Positions 43,962 to 52,531 of a stretch of DNA of 64,000 nucleotides are shown piece after piece; positions within the stretch are counted from its first letter, which is position 1; each line of letters starts with the position of its first letter. A program made the translations under genes and the position numbers. The stretch comes from Szabonella sp046295215 (lineage in GTDB: Bacteria > Pseudomonadota > Alphaproteobacteria > Rhodobacterales > Rhodobacteraceae), in NCBI GenBank assembly GCA_046295215.1, contig JBKBNP010000002.1, positions 62,001-126,000 of the forward strand, in the 5' to 3' direction. The notes under the pieces are model-generated. The model worked only from the letters and a program-made list of their open reading frames with translations, did no database searches and was not told where the DNA came from.

Positions 43962-45413
43962 ATGCCTGCCACCCTTCGATTCGACAACAGCTATGCCCGC
44001 GATCTGGAAGGCTTCTATGCGCCCTGGCCGGGGGCGGTTTCCCCGGCACCGAATATCGTGAAGATCAACGCGGTGCTGGCGCGCGAGCTTGGCCTCGACC
44101 CTGACGCGCTGGATGCGGAAATCCTGACGGGGAGCCGCGCGCCGGAGGGGGCGCAGCCGCTGGCCATGGCCTATGCGGGCCATCAGTTCGGCGGCTTTTC
44201 CCCGCAACTTGGGGACGGACGCGCGATCCTGCTGGGTGAGGTGATCGACCGCCACGGCGCACGGCGTGACATCCACCTGAAAGGCTCGGGGCGCACGCCG
44301 TTTTCGCGGGGCGGCGATGGCAAGGCGGTGCTGGGGCCGGTGTTGCGGGAATATCTGATCGGCGAGGCGATGCAGGGCCTCGGCCTGCCCACAACGCGCG
44401 CGCTGGCGGCCTGCACGACCGGAGAGCAGGTGCTGCGGCAGGACGGGCCGGAGCCCGGCGCCGTTCTGGCACGGGTGGCCGCGTCGCATCTGCGGGTCGG
44501 CACGTTCCAGTTCTTTGCCGCACGCGGCGAGAAGGCGCGGGTGGCGCAGCTTCTGGACTATTCGATTGCGCGGCATGACCCGGATCTGGCCGGACGCCCC
44601 GACCGCGCGCTGGCCTTTCTGGGTCGGGTTGTGGAGCGGCAGGCGCAGCTTGTCGCGGGGTGGATGGCGGTGGGGTTCGTGCATGGGGTGATGAACACCG
44701 ACAACATGGCGATTTCGGGGGAAGCGATCGACTATGGCCCCTGCGCCTTTCTTGATGCCTATGACCCGGAGGCGGTGTTTTCCTCCATCGACCGTCAGGG
44801 GCGCTATGCCTATCGCAACCAGCCGGGGATCGCTCAGTGGAACCTTGCGCGGCTGGCGGAAACGCTGCTGCCGCTGATCGCGCCGGGGGATGCGGAGGCG
44901 GCCGTTGGCCCGGCGACAGAGGTTCTGGAAGGGTTCGGCGGGATCTACCGCGAGGCATGGCTGGGCCGGATGCGGTCAAAGCTGGGGTTGCAGGACGCCG
45001 ATGCGGGCGACGGGGCACTGATCGAGGCATTTCTGGATTTGCTGGCAGCCGGCGGGGCGGATTTCACCCGGTCGTTCCGGGCACTGACGGAGGGTGAGAC
45101 GATCCTGTCCGCCATGATTGCGGATCAGGGCGCGCTGCAGGATTGGCTTGACCGATGGCAGGCGCGGTCTGAATGCGAGGCTACGGCGCCCGGGGACCGT
45201 GCGGCCCTGATGCGGGGCGCGAACCCCGTCTATATCCCCCGCAACCACAAGGTCGAGGAGGCGCTGGCGGCGGCGGGTCAGGGCGATCTGGCGCCTTTCG
45301 AGCGGCTTCTGGCACTTGTTTCGGCGCCGTTCGAGACGGTGAGCGAAGCGGAGGCTTACGCCCTGCCCGCCCCGACGGGTTTCGGCCCCTATCGCACCTT
45401 CTGCGGCACCTGA
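43962..45413 (+). CDS. selO: Protein adenylyltransferase SelO (YdiU family)
   Basis: 483 residues. SelO is a pseudokinase that AMPylates proteins and has roles in redox stress. Motifs: AMAYAGHQFGGFSPQLGDGR, DIHLKGSGRTPFSRGGDGKA (nucleotide binding), VGFVHGVMNTDNMAISG, and IDYGPCAFLDAYDP. The C-terminus ends RTFCGT with the conserved Cys that is selenocysteine in some eukaryotes; here it is plain TGC. GAGGAG precedes ATG at 43962. Confidence 0.92.
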   Translation: MPATLRFDNSYARDLEGFYAPWPGAVSPAPNIVKINAVLARELGLDPDALDAEILTGSRAPEGAQPLAMAYAGHQFGGFSPQLGDGRAILLGEVIDRHGARRDIHLKGSGRTPFSRGGDGKAVLGPVLREYLIGEAMQGLGLPTTRALAACTTGEQVLRQDGPEPGAVLARVAASHLRVGTFQFFAARGEKARVAQLLDYSIARHDPDLAGRPDRALAFLGRVVERQAQLVAGWMAVGFVHGVMNTDNMAISGEAIDYGPCAFLDAYDPEAVFSSIDRQGRYAYRNQPGIAQWNLARLAETLLPLIAPGDAEAAVGPATEVLEGFGGIYREAWLGRMRSKLGLQDADAGDGALIEAFLDLLAAGGADFTRSFRALTEGETILSAMIADQGALQDWLDRWQARSECEATAPGDRAALMRGANPVYIPRNHKVEEALAAAGQGDLAPFERLLALVSAPFETVSEAEAYALPAPTGFGPYRTFCGT

Positions 45414-45423
45414 AACGCGGCTG

Positions 45424-46074
45424 TCAGCGACCGGACCTGTCGCGCCAGCTGTCGAGCCAGCGGCGGACCCGTCCCTTGGCATTGGCGGCCCGGTCGCCCG
45501 CCGCATCGACCCGGTCCCCGATCCGGTCCAGCGTCGGGTCGATGGTGCGTTCGCGGAACTGCGCCCACATCCGCCAGAACAGCAGCAGCAATCCGGCCAA
45601 GGTGGTCAGGATCACGATGTTGATCCAGGGGAAAATCCGCACATCCGGCCCTTCGACCGGCCACATCGACACCGCATTGGGAAAGATCGTGAAGAACTCG
45701 TTGCGCCAGCCGTAATGCCGCACCGCCACCCAGCGGGGGTTGTCGGCGGTGGAGATCATGTTGGCCGCATTCGCCTGAAGGTTTGACGAGTTGATCTTGA
45801 AATAGGGCGGCCAGTGCCAGCCGGTATCTTCATTGCGGTACACCATGGGGCGGCCATTGGCGCGGAAGGTCTGGATGAAGAACACATCGCGGTTGGTGCC
45901 CGCGGCCGTGCCGACATCAGGGGCTGCCCAGAAAAAGGAGTTCTCGCCAAAGTCGATCCGGCGGTTTTCGGTGCCGACAATCCTCACGATATCGACCTGC
46001 GGCAAAGTATAGTGAAAGACCGACAGCACCAAGGCCACGATCACGCTTGTCAGAGTCCATTTCACATAGCGCAT
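45424..46074 (-). CDS. DUF1523 membrane protein
   Basis: 216 residues. Membrane segment WTLTSVIVALVLSVFHYTL at the start, a periplasmic region with VDIVRIVGTENRRIDFGENS and a second membrane segment near 155-177 (NIVILTTLAGLLLLFWRMW), then a short basic cytoplasmic tail. DUF1523 is common in Rhodobacteraceae and has no assigned function. Last gene of cluster B; 10-base gap to the 88-residue gene. Confidence 0.82.
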   Translation of the reverse strand: MRYVKWTLTSVIVALVLSVFHYTLPQVDIVRIVGTENRRIDFGENSFFWAAPDVGTAAGTNRDVFFIQTFRANGRPMVYRNEDTGWHWPPYFKINSSNLQANAANMISTADNPRWVAVRHYGWRNEFFTIFPNAVSMWPVEGPDVRIFPWINIVILTTLAGLLLLFWRMWAQFRERTIDPTLDRIGDRVDAAGDRAANAKGRVRRWLDSWRDRSGR

Positions 46075-46084
46075 CGGGGCATCC

Positions 46085-46351
46085 TCAGCCGAAATTCAGA
46101 ACATAAAGCAACACCAGAAACACCAGCGTCGGGATCACATAGACCAGCCACAGAAGCTTGCGCCGCAGCCCGGTCTGATAGGCCTTCATCCCCGCCTCGA
46201 TGAACTCCCGCCGGTCGCCCGGGCCTTGCGCCGCATCCCACTGCTTTTCCAGTTCCTCGCGCCGCAGGGACCGGGAATAGATCGACAGCAGCACATACAG
46301 CACCGTCATCGCGATGAAGCCGAAAATCGCAAGACGTGCCATTGCAATCAT
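46085..46351 (-). CDS. 88-residue two-span membrane protein of cluster B
   Basis: Two hydrophobic spans (ARLAIFGFIAMTVLYVLLSIY and LLWLVYVIPTLVFLVLLYVL) flank a charged loop (SRSLRREELEKQWDAAQGPG). No family recognised. ATG at 46351 overlaps the DUF6638 stop (ATGA), so the start is well supported. Confidence 0.78.
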   Translation of the reverse strand: MIAMARLAIFGFIAMTVLYVLLSIYSRSLRREELEKQWDAAQGPGDRREFIEAGMKAYQTGLRRKLLWLVYVIPTLVFLVLLYVLNFG

Positions 46352-47709
46352 CAGGACCGCTTTCTCAGGGCACCCCAGGGGCCGACCAGATCGACCATCG
46401 AGGGGGCGGGTTTCGGCTCGGCCCGCTCGGCCTCGTCCATCCCCGGTTCGGGGCCGAACAGGGCCGCACGCGCGCCTGCCTTGTCTACCGCATACTCGCG
46501 TTGAAGGAAATCCGCGACATAGCCGCGCTTGCGGTCGGACCAAGTGGCGTAGCTCGCATAGAACAATTCCTTGTGGGTGATGAACATCTGGCGCACATCG
46601 AGGGGGGAAAGCTGGCTCAGGAGCATGTTCACAAGGTCGCGGTCGGCATGGGGGCGTGCGCGCAGCGTGTAGAAATAGGCCGGGTGCTCCGAGGTGATGC
46701 GCGGCCAGTCGCCCCCCCCTTCGACCCAGGACAGAAGCCGCGCGAGGCCCTTGAACTCCTCCGGCAGCGCCGCCCCCAGCCGATGCGCGATCTTGCGCAG
46801 ATCGGTGCGGGTGGCGGTGCCGAGGTCGAGGTCCAGCGCATCCGCCGCCTCCACCAGAATGAAATCCATCTTTTGCCGCAGCACGGCGGCACTGTCCATG
46901 CCACGCGCCTTGACGATGGGTTCGACTAGGCCGTTCCGTTCCATCCAGTCCGCGATCATGTTGCGGTTGGAAAGGTCCATCACCTGCCCGACGGGCAGCT
47001 TTCCAAGGGTTCGCATCGGGGCCACCGAAACCACGGCTGGCGCCTTGACCGACCGGAACACATAGAGCCCGCCGAAATGCGAGGTCCAGAAATTCGGTTG
47101 CTCGAAACTCATGGCTGGCAGGGAAATCGGCACGCGGGTCACGTCGCCGGTGCGTTTCGCCAGCCCGATCATCTCGGCAATCAGCACGTCATTGCGCCAG
47201 CCATCGGGTTCGGCGCGGAACCGGTCGATCAGATGGGCAAGTTTCGCGGCATCGGCCACATGGCCGCCGATTGTGTCGGCCTCGATGGTTATGCGGCGGA
47301 TGTCCAAGAGGCGAGCGGGGGTGTTAACTTCATAAACGGAATTCGCAAGCTCGCCAGCCACCGCGTCGCGCGCGGTCAGGGCGAACAGTTGCGCCTCGTT
47401 GGCGTCGATGAATTGCCGCAGGATGCCGCGCGAGGTGGAGAATTTGACGTTCAGCAAAGGTGCGGTCTTTTGCGCCGTGGTCAGCAGGATGAACTGCCGG
47501 TTGCAGCCATTGGGGTTGAGGTAATGGTCATCGCCCAATTCATCGCCGATCTCGGGCGAGTAGCCAGAAATATCGACATGGAAATCGGTCAGTTGCGTGG
47601 TCTTGCCGGTCAGATGCTTGAGCGCGCGGTTGTAGCGTTCGATGAGGGCGGGCGAGGACACCTCGATGAGGTTGCCGAACATCAGGCCTTTGGAGATGAG
47701 GCGTTTCAT
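46351..47709 (-). CDS. DUF6638 family protein (unknown function)
   Basis: 452 residues, soluble, no signal or membrane segment. It begins MKRLISKGLMFGNLIEVSSP and contains TTAQKTAPLLNVKFSTSRGI and RRITIEADTIGGHVADAAKL. I recall this as a DUF6638-type family of Rhodobacteraceae found beside AAA+ genes; no catalytic motif stands out. Its start overlaps the stop of the low-GC gene and its stop overlaps the 88-residue gene, both ATGA. Confidence 0.7.
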   Translation of the reverse strand: MKRLISKGLMFGNLIEVSSPALIERYNRALKHLTGKTTQLTDFHVDISGYSPEIGDELGDDHYLNPNGCNRQFILLTTAQKTAPLLNVKFSTSRGILRQFIDANEAQLFALTARDAVAGELANSVYEVNTPARLLDIRRITIEADTIGGHVADAAKLAHLIDRFRAEPDGWRNDVLIAEMIGLAKRTGDVTRVPISLPAMSFEQPNFWTSHFGGLYVFRSVKAPAVVSVAPMRTLGKLPVGQVMDLSNRNMIADWMERNGLVEPIVKARGMDSAAVLRQKMDFILVEAADALDLDLGTATRTDLRKIAHRLGAALPEEFKGLARLLSWVEGGGDWPRITSEHPAYFYTLRARPHADRDLVNMLLSQLSPLDVRQMFITHKELFYASYATWSDRKRGYVADFLQREYAVDKAGARAALFGPEPGMDEAERAEPKPAPSMVDLVGPWGALRKRS

Positions 47710-48173
47710 TTGATTAACTCACAGTTACCGTTATGAAAAGCGTTGCGAGCCGACTGTATTTGTATTTCTTGCTTCTCATCAAAACTTGCACCTAAATCTT
47801 TTGGCCAATGACGGTCATATACATGACTTTCAATGCGCGCCCACAAGACACCCAACTGAAAACCTGGGGTTGGACCATGAGACAAATTAAGTGATAGCCC
47901 TATTGGAACCTTTGAGAAAACCTCTTCTGTGACTTCACCATTGCTCGACGCGAGAAGAAAAGTCGAAGCATTTTCATACCCTATTATAAAGAGTCTTTCA
48001 GTCTCAGTTTTTTCTTCTTGAGCAATTGAGCCAGTTGCCGCGCAACTCCAAGCAACATATGCCAGCTTGCCAATTTCTACCAGATTAGTGTCAGCCGAAA
48101 CTAGCGTAGGGTTTGCAATTGCAAAAACGGGTGCTGTCGCAAAAAATTTTAAGCTCGACCAGAAACCACTCAC
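47706..48173 (-). CDS. Low-GC predicted secreted protein coupled into cluster B
   Basis: 155 residues from GTG at 48173, which overlaps the AAA+ stop (GTGA); its own TGA overlaps the DUF6638 start (ATGA). The N-terminus (KFFATAPVFAIANPTLVSA) looks like a signal peptide. Two cysteines (AWSCAATG and GNCELIK) could form a disulfide after export. GC is about 43% by my hand count over 47701-48170, far below the surrounding ~65%, with AT-rich codons, so it looks recently acquired. No family recognised. The perfect coupling at both ends argues it is expressed. Confidence 0.72.
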   Translation of the reverse strand: MSGFWSSLKFFATAPVFAIANPTLVSADTNLVEIGKLAYVAWSCAATGSIAQEEKTETERLFIIGYENASTFLLASSNGEVTEEVFSKVPIGLSLNLSHGPTPGFQLGVLWARIESHVYDRHWPKDLGASFDEKQEIQIQSARNAFHNGNCELIK

Positions 48174-50107
48174 CCCTTCCCCTCCAGATACCGCCGCTTC
48201 GCCTCTTCCTGCCGCCCGAAATCGCGCACCATGTTGGAAATCGCCACCTCATCCGACTTGTCGGCATAGCGGAATTCACTGTCCGCGTAGCGGTTGATTT
48301 CCTGGATCACCATGTCCACCGTGATTTTGGTGGTCATCCCCCGGATCATCGCCAGTTTCTCGTCATAGGGTTTGAACAGGAACAACTCGGGGTTTTCCAT
48401 CCATTCATCCGGCAATTCGAAATCCATCGCGCGGACCTTCACCGCGTCGGTGATGTTCTTGATCGCGCGGCCCGTGAAGCGGGGGTCGGCCTCCTGAATG
48501 GCTTTCAGATAGCGCCCGATTTTTGCGATTGTGTCCAAGGGGCCGATTTCGCGCGCGATCTGTTCCCAGACGGCAATCAACCCCTCCTCATGGGGCCGCG
48601 AATGGGACTCGAAACTGCGCGCCACCGCGCGCCGAATTTCCTGCGCGCCGAACAACTCGTGATCGCCCAAGGGAATGTCGTGGTTGCGGCCCATCAGCAG
48701 GGACAGGATGTCGATGTAATCCTCCTGCGTTTGCGGGCCGTCCACCAGAAACCGCGCGGCGGCGCGTTGGCGGAGCGCGTCGTCCACATTCTCGGGGAAG
48801 TTGGAAAACATCCCGAAGGTGCAATTGCCGCGCACCACCGTATTCGCCCCGGCAAAGGCCTCCATGAACACCGCCGTCACCTCCTGCTGGCCTGCGCTGG
48901 ATTGTCGGTCGCCGCGCTTGCCTGCGATCTGGTCGATGTCGTCAATGGTGCCGAAGCCGATCACGGCCGGGTCCAGAACGTTGGTGATGAAGGCCTTGGC
49001 GTTCTGCCCCGACTTGCCCTGATAGCTGTCGATCTGGTCGATGGAGAAGTTCTGATAGCGGAAAGGGTATCCCGCCGCCTTGCAGTAATCGTTCAAGAGC
49101 CCGGCCATCATCTGAATGAGCGTGGTTTTCCCGGTCCCCGGCGCGCCATCGCCCATGAAGGTGAAGATGAAGCCGCCCATCTCGGCAAAGGGGTTCAGCT
49201 TGCGGTCAAAATCATAGGCCATCAGCATTTTCGACAGCCGCAGGGACTGGTATTTGGCGATATGGTTGCCGACGACCTCATGCGGCTTCTTGAAGGTCAT
49301 GGTCAGCGCCGTGCCGCGCGCCGCGCGGGCGGGCTTGAAGCCTGCGATGGTCAGGTCATCCGCCTCGACCCGCCAGCTTGCACCGACATACCCTGCCAAC
49401 CGCGTCGCGTTTTCCGCCCGCTGCGCCACCTTGGCCATCAGAAGTTCGGCATAGGCCAGAACCGTGGCCACAAGACTGCCATCATCGCTGGCATGCGCCG
49501 CGATCATCTGGTCCAGCTCCCACAGCGCGCCATGCAGGGCGAGGGGGGCATTGTCGGTCAGAACCTCCTCCACCATGCCCAGATCCACGGCGCGTTCGGT
49601 GGCCTGCGGCGACAGAAGGAAGGCCGTGGCATTGCCAAAGGTGTAAAGCACGGCCAACGCCTGCGCGGCCAGAAGTTCGGTAAACTCCCCGCGCCGTTCG
49701 GCGGCCATGCGGTTTTCCAGATTGGCCTTTTTCAATTCGGTCAGCGGGGTCGTGCGGGCGTATTCGTCGCCCAAGGCCAGCGCAATCGCCAGCGCCCGGC
49801 GCAGCCCCTGTCCTACGGCGGCCTGAACCGGCGTGGTCAGCGGATCATCCTCATCCTTTTCCGCGATGCGGTCCAGCAGGCGCACGCCTTCGGCCCGGGC
49901 GGTGGACCTTGTGACCAGCCCCGGCGTGGTGGACCGGAACCGCCGCCCCATCGCCGCCACGCCGGGGGATTTCTCCGGGGTTGTCACCGCCATGCGGGGC
50001 GAGGCGATGCGGGGCGTGTGATCCACCCCCATCAGCATCTCGGTCGCGGCAAGGTAATGCGCGCGGATGTCGTCCTCGCGTAGTTCCATCGTGTCGCGCG
50101 TTGCCAT
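48170..50107 (-). CDS. AAA+ ATPase of cluster B
   Basis: 645 residues. A helical N-terminal region of about 300 residues is followed by an AAA+ module: Walker A GAPGTGKTT (321-329), Walker B-like VIGFGTIDDID (382-392), sensor-1 region FGMFSNFPENVDDALRQR with candidate arginine fingers R447 and R449, and a C-terminal helical lid (DPRFTGRAIKNITDAVK). Family members remodel protein complexes using ATP; the target here is unknown, with the neighbouring coiled-coil and membrane proteins as candidates. GGAGAGG precedes ATG at 50107. Confidence 0.85.
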   Translation of the reverse strand: MATRDTMELREDDIRAHYLAATEMLMGVDHTPRIASPRMAVTTPEKSPGVAAMGRRFRSTTPGLVTRSTARAEGVRLLDRIAEKDEDDPLTTPVQAAVGQGLRRALAIALALGDEYARTTPLTELKKANLENRMAAERRGEFTELLAAQALAVLYTFGNATAFLLSPQATERAVDLGMVEEVLTDNAPLALHGALWELDQMIAAHASDDGSLVATVLAYAELLMAKVAQRAENATRLAGYVGASWRVEADDLTIAGFKPARAARGTALTMTFKKPHEVVGNHIAKYQSLRLSKMLMAYDFDRKLNPFAEMGGFIFTFMGDGAPGTGKTTLIQMMAGLLNDYCKAAGYPFRYQNFSIDQIDSYQGKSGQNAKAFITNVLDPAVIGFGTIDDIDQIAGKRGDRQSSAGQQEVTAVFMEAFAGANTVVRGNCTFGMFSNFPENVDDALRQRAAARFLVDGPQTQEDYIDILSLLMGRNHDIPLGDHELFGAQEIRRAVARSFESHSRPHEEGLIAVWEQIAREIGPLDTIAKIGRYLKAIQEADPRFTGRAIKNITDAVKVRAMDFELPDEWMENPELFLFKPYDEKLAMIRGMTTKITVDMVIQEINRYADSEFRYADKSDEVAISNMVRDFGRQEEAKRRYLEGKG

Positions 50108-50116
50108 TCGCCTCTC

Positions 50117-51256
50117 CTACCTTTGCGGGATGATGCGCCCGCCTGCCCCCACCACGAACTTCCGCACATCCCGAAACCCCGGCGGGTTGAGTTCCGCCAA
50201 GGCCTGAAACGGGCGTTCAGGCAGGATCACCATGCGTTCCAGCCTTGTGGCACCATGATCCTCCAGCCCCTGCCCGGCGAAGGGGCTGGAGGCGAAGATC
50301 TGGCGCTCTGCCGAGGAAAACCACCCGGTCTTGACCTTCTCCACCCGGTCCGACAGCAGATCCTCCAATGTCCAGACCAGCGCCCAGTCCTGCCCCTCGG
50401 ACGCCGCCGCATGGGCCAGAACGTCCGAGATCGGACCCGACTGCATGGTGAAACTGGACGAATACATCGGCCCCAGATGGATGCGCCGCAGGCGCTTGGG
50501 GTGCAGGTCGTCGAAATCCTCGTCAAAGCCGCGCGCGATGGTCAAAAGCTTCAGCCCGCCCAGCGACTGCGCCATCAGATGCGCCTGCACCTGCGGCCAG
50601 CGGCGGTTGTCTTTCGGCAGGGACGTGCGGCCACTGTCCTGCACGTTCATCAGATACAGCACCGGCAGATTGGTCTGACTGTCATAGACCGCCCAATGGA
50701 TCAGCCATGTCCGCCGGTCCGGGGTTTCGCCCAGCCATTGCAGATCCGGGTCGTTGCGCGCCCAGAACAGCGCCTTGTCGCGCAGCATTTCATAGTAGAG
50801 CCGTTGCGACAGCGTGAATTGCAGCCGCGTCGGAATGGTCAGATCCCCGACAATCTGGCGGATCATCGCGTCCTTCAGTTCCGGCTCGGTCTCCATGGCC
50901 GACAGATGCTTGGCCGCCTGCTGCGCGTCATTGGCCATGACCAGCAGTTCCTGCATCACCGGAAAGCCGCTTTCATGCCGGTCAAAGGTCAGTTTGCCCG
51001 GCAACGGGCCGTCAAGGCGCCCCGACATCAGGTATTTGCACGACAGCGCGGCAAAGGTGGTGTTGAGCCGCGCCACATAGGCCCCGATCAGCCGTGCCTC
51101 CAGCCGGGTCAACTGGTCTTGCGACTCCAGTTCCGCCGCCACACGGCCCAGATGCCCGGTGATCGCATCGAATTTGGCGAAATAGCGCCGCGCGATCTGG
51201 GTGTCGTAAAGCTCTGTGTGGTCGTCGGTCAGGGCTGTTTTCGGACCTTGCGCCAC
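50117..51256 (-). CDS. Unknown 379-residue protein of cluster B
   Basis: Soluble, no signal peptide or membrane span. Helical first half (YFAKFDAITGHLGRVAAELE, RLEARLIGAYVARLNTTFAA) and a mixed second half with WLIHWAVYDSQTNLPVLYLM and RLERMVILPERPFQALAE. I do not recognise a family. GTG at 51256 directly follows the TAA of the upstream TelA-like gene, so start and coupling are credible. Confidence 0.75.
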   Translation of the reverse strand: MAQGPKTALTDDHTELYDTQIARRYFAKFDAITGHLGRVAAELESQDQLTRLEARLIGAYVARLNTTFAALSCKYLMSGRLDGPLPGKLTFDRHESGFPVMQELLVMANDAQQAAKHLSAMETEPELKDAMIRQIVGDLTIPTRLQFTLSQRLYYEMLRDKALFWARNDPDLQWLGETPDRRTWLIHWAVYDSQTNLPVLYLMNVQDSGRTSLPKDNRRWPQVQAHLMAQSLGGLKLLTIARGFDEDFDDLHPKRLRRIHLGPMYSSSFTMQSGPISDVLAHAAASEGQDWALVWTLEDLLSDRVEKVKTGWFSSAERQIFASSPFAGQGLEDHGATRLERMVILPERPFQALAELNPPGFRDVRKFVVGAGGRIIPQR

Positions 51257-52330
51257 TTACTGACCATACAGGTTCTTGTCGTGCTTTTCGACGATGGCGG
51301 CAAAGCGGCGGGCAAAGCGTTCATCCGCCTTGGCCTTCTGTTCGAGGATCTTGCGCGCGAACACCATGTGATCCTCATGCGCCTCCATCATCTCGGCCAT
51401 GCGGCTGTTTGTGGCGGTGCCGATGGCGGCCATGGCGGCCTGCGCCTCCTGATCGGTCTTGACCCCGATTTCGTTGATCCTGTGCGCCACATCCTGTTGC
51501 TGCGCGGTTTTGAGGCTGGCCGTCAGCGCATCATACAGGACCACGCGCTGTTTGGTGTCGGTTTGCAGCTTGTTGATCAGCACCATCTGGGTCGCGGCCT
51601 GATTTTGCAGACTGTCGATCCAGGTCTTGCCCTTCTCGATATAGCGTTCCAGCGTCTGGGATTTCGCCAGCTTCACCTGTTCGTCCTGCACCAGCGCGTT
51701 GTAGCGGGTGTTCAACTCGGCCAGTTCGGTTTCCAGCCGGGTGCGGGCGGTCGCGTCCTGTTCGACGCTGATGCGGTTTTCCAGCTCGATGATCCGGGGG
51801 TCCATGCCCGCAATCTCGACCCGCAGCGTCTCAAGCTCGCCCACGGTCGCCTCGCGCTCGTCCAGCGTGCCGGTCAGGTTGGCCTCGACGCTGGCCTTGT
51901 GGGTGTTGAGCATGTCAAGCTGGCCTTGCAGCAGCTTCACGATCACATCGGATTTGCCGATCAGATCCTGCAACTTGTCGTCGATGGAGGCGGTGCGCAG
52001 CCGTTCCTGCCGCATGGATTCCGCCTTGCCGCGCGAAAAGATCCCGATCAGCTTTTCCACGCCGGATTTGTTGCGCATCTCGTCGAAGTCGCGCGAAAAG
52101 CCCGCCGTCACATCGTCCAGCCCCATGATGAGTTCTGCGATGTTGGCATTCATCAGGTCGGTATGTTTGTGGACATCGTCCAGCGTGGCGTTTTCCACGT
52201 CGATGGCCGCCTCGCCTGCCGCGATCTTGGTGCGCGCGGCCTCGATCCGGCTGGTCACATCCGCGATCTTGCTTTGGGCTGCCGAAACCTCGGCCTGGCT
52301 TTTACGGATCTGTGCGTCGAAATCGGCCAT
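51257..52330 (-). CDS. TelA-like coiled-coil protein, first gene of cluster B
   Basis: 357 residues, almost entirely helical and charged, no membrane span. It shares the TelA layout with the protein at 26818: EKLIGIFSRGKAES aligns by eye with TelA's EKLLGRAAPFANFV, and a long helix ARTRLETELAELNTRYNALV precedes a Q/N/T-rich segment. It could also be compared to PspA-type coiled coils. ATG at 52330 is preferred, with AGGAGG 5 bases upstream. A perfect palindrome lies 11 bases upstream of the start. Confidence 0.72.
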   Translation of the reverse strand: MADFDAQIRKSQAEVSAAQSKIADVTSRIEAARTKIAAGEAAIDVENATLDDVHKHTDLMNANIAELIMGLDDVTAGFSRDFDEMRNKSGVEKLIGIFSRGKAESMRQERLRTASIDDKLQDLIGKSDVIVKLLQGQLDMLNTHKASVEANLTGTLDEREATVGELETLRVEIAGMDPRIIELENRISVEQDATARTRLETELAELNTRYNALVQDEQVKLAKSQTLERYIEKGKTWIDSLQNQAATQMVLINKLQTDTKQRVVLYDALTASLKTAQQQDVAHRINEIGVKTDQEAQAAMAAIGTATNSRMAEMMEAHEDHMVFARKILEQKAKADERFARRFAAIVEKHDKNLYGQ

Positions 52331-52340
52331 CACGACCTCC

Positions 52341-52361
52341 TATGTAAAATCGGTTTACATA
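52341..52361. promoter_or_regulatory. Perfect palindrome upstream of cluster B
   Basis: TATGTAAA-ATCGG-TTTACATA, 8-base perfect arms, 5-base spacer, just upstream of the ribosome site of the first cluster B gene and in the divergent gap to the M20 gene. Likely an operator. Such AT-rich dyads are bound by TetR, MarR or GntR-type repressors; no regulator gene is adjacent. Confidence 0.7.
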
Positions 52362-52531
52362 TACGGCCACGCAAGACCTGTTTCCAGAGGCGACCGCAAG
52401 AAAATGCGCCGGGGCAGTGCCCGGACCCTCCTCAAATTGCAGGAGGCCGGACGCGATTGCAATTTCATTCTTTGCCCATCACCCCCGCAGCGGGCTGGAC
52501 GGGGCATCGGGCAGGTTGCTAGGGTCCGGCC

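Noticed and set aside
45402..45413. Possible selenocysteine at the SelO C-terminus
   Set aside because: The conserved position is an ordinary Cys codon (TGC) followed by Gly, Thr and a stop codon; no recoding is needed.
48113..52522. Very long open frames on the + strand opposite cluster B (for example 48113-50083 and 50123-52522)
   Set aside because: They are exact antisense shadows of well-supported - strand genes with clear motifs. High third-position GC leaves antisense frames open.
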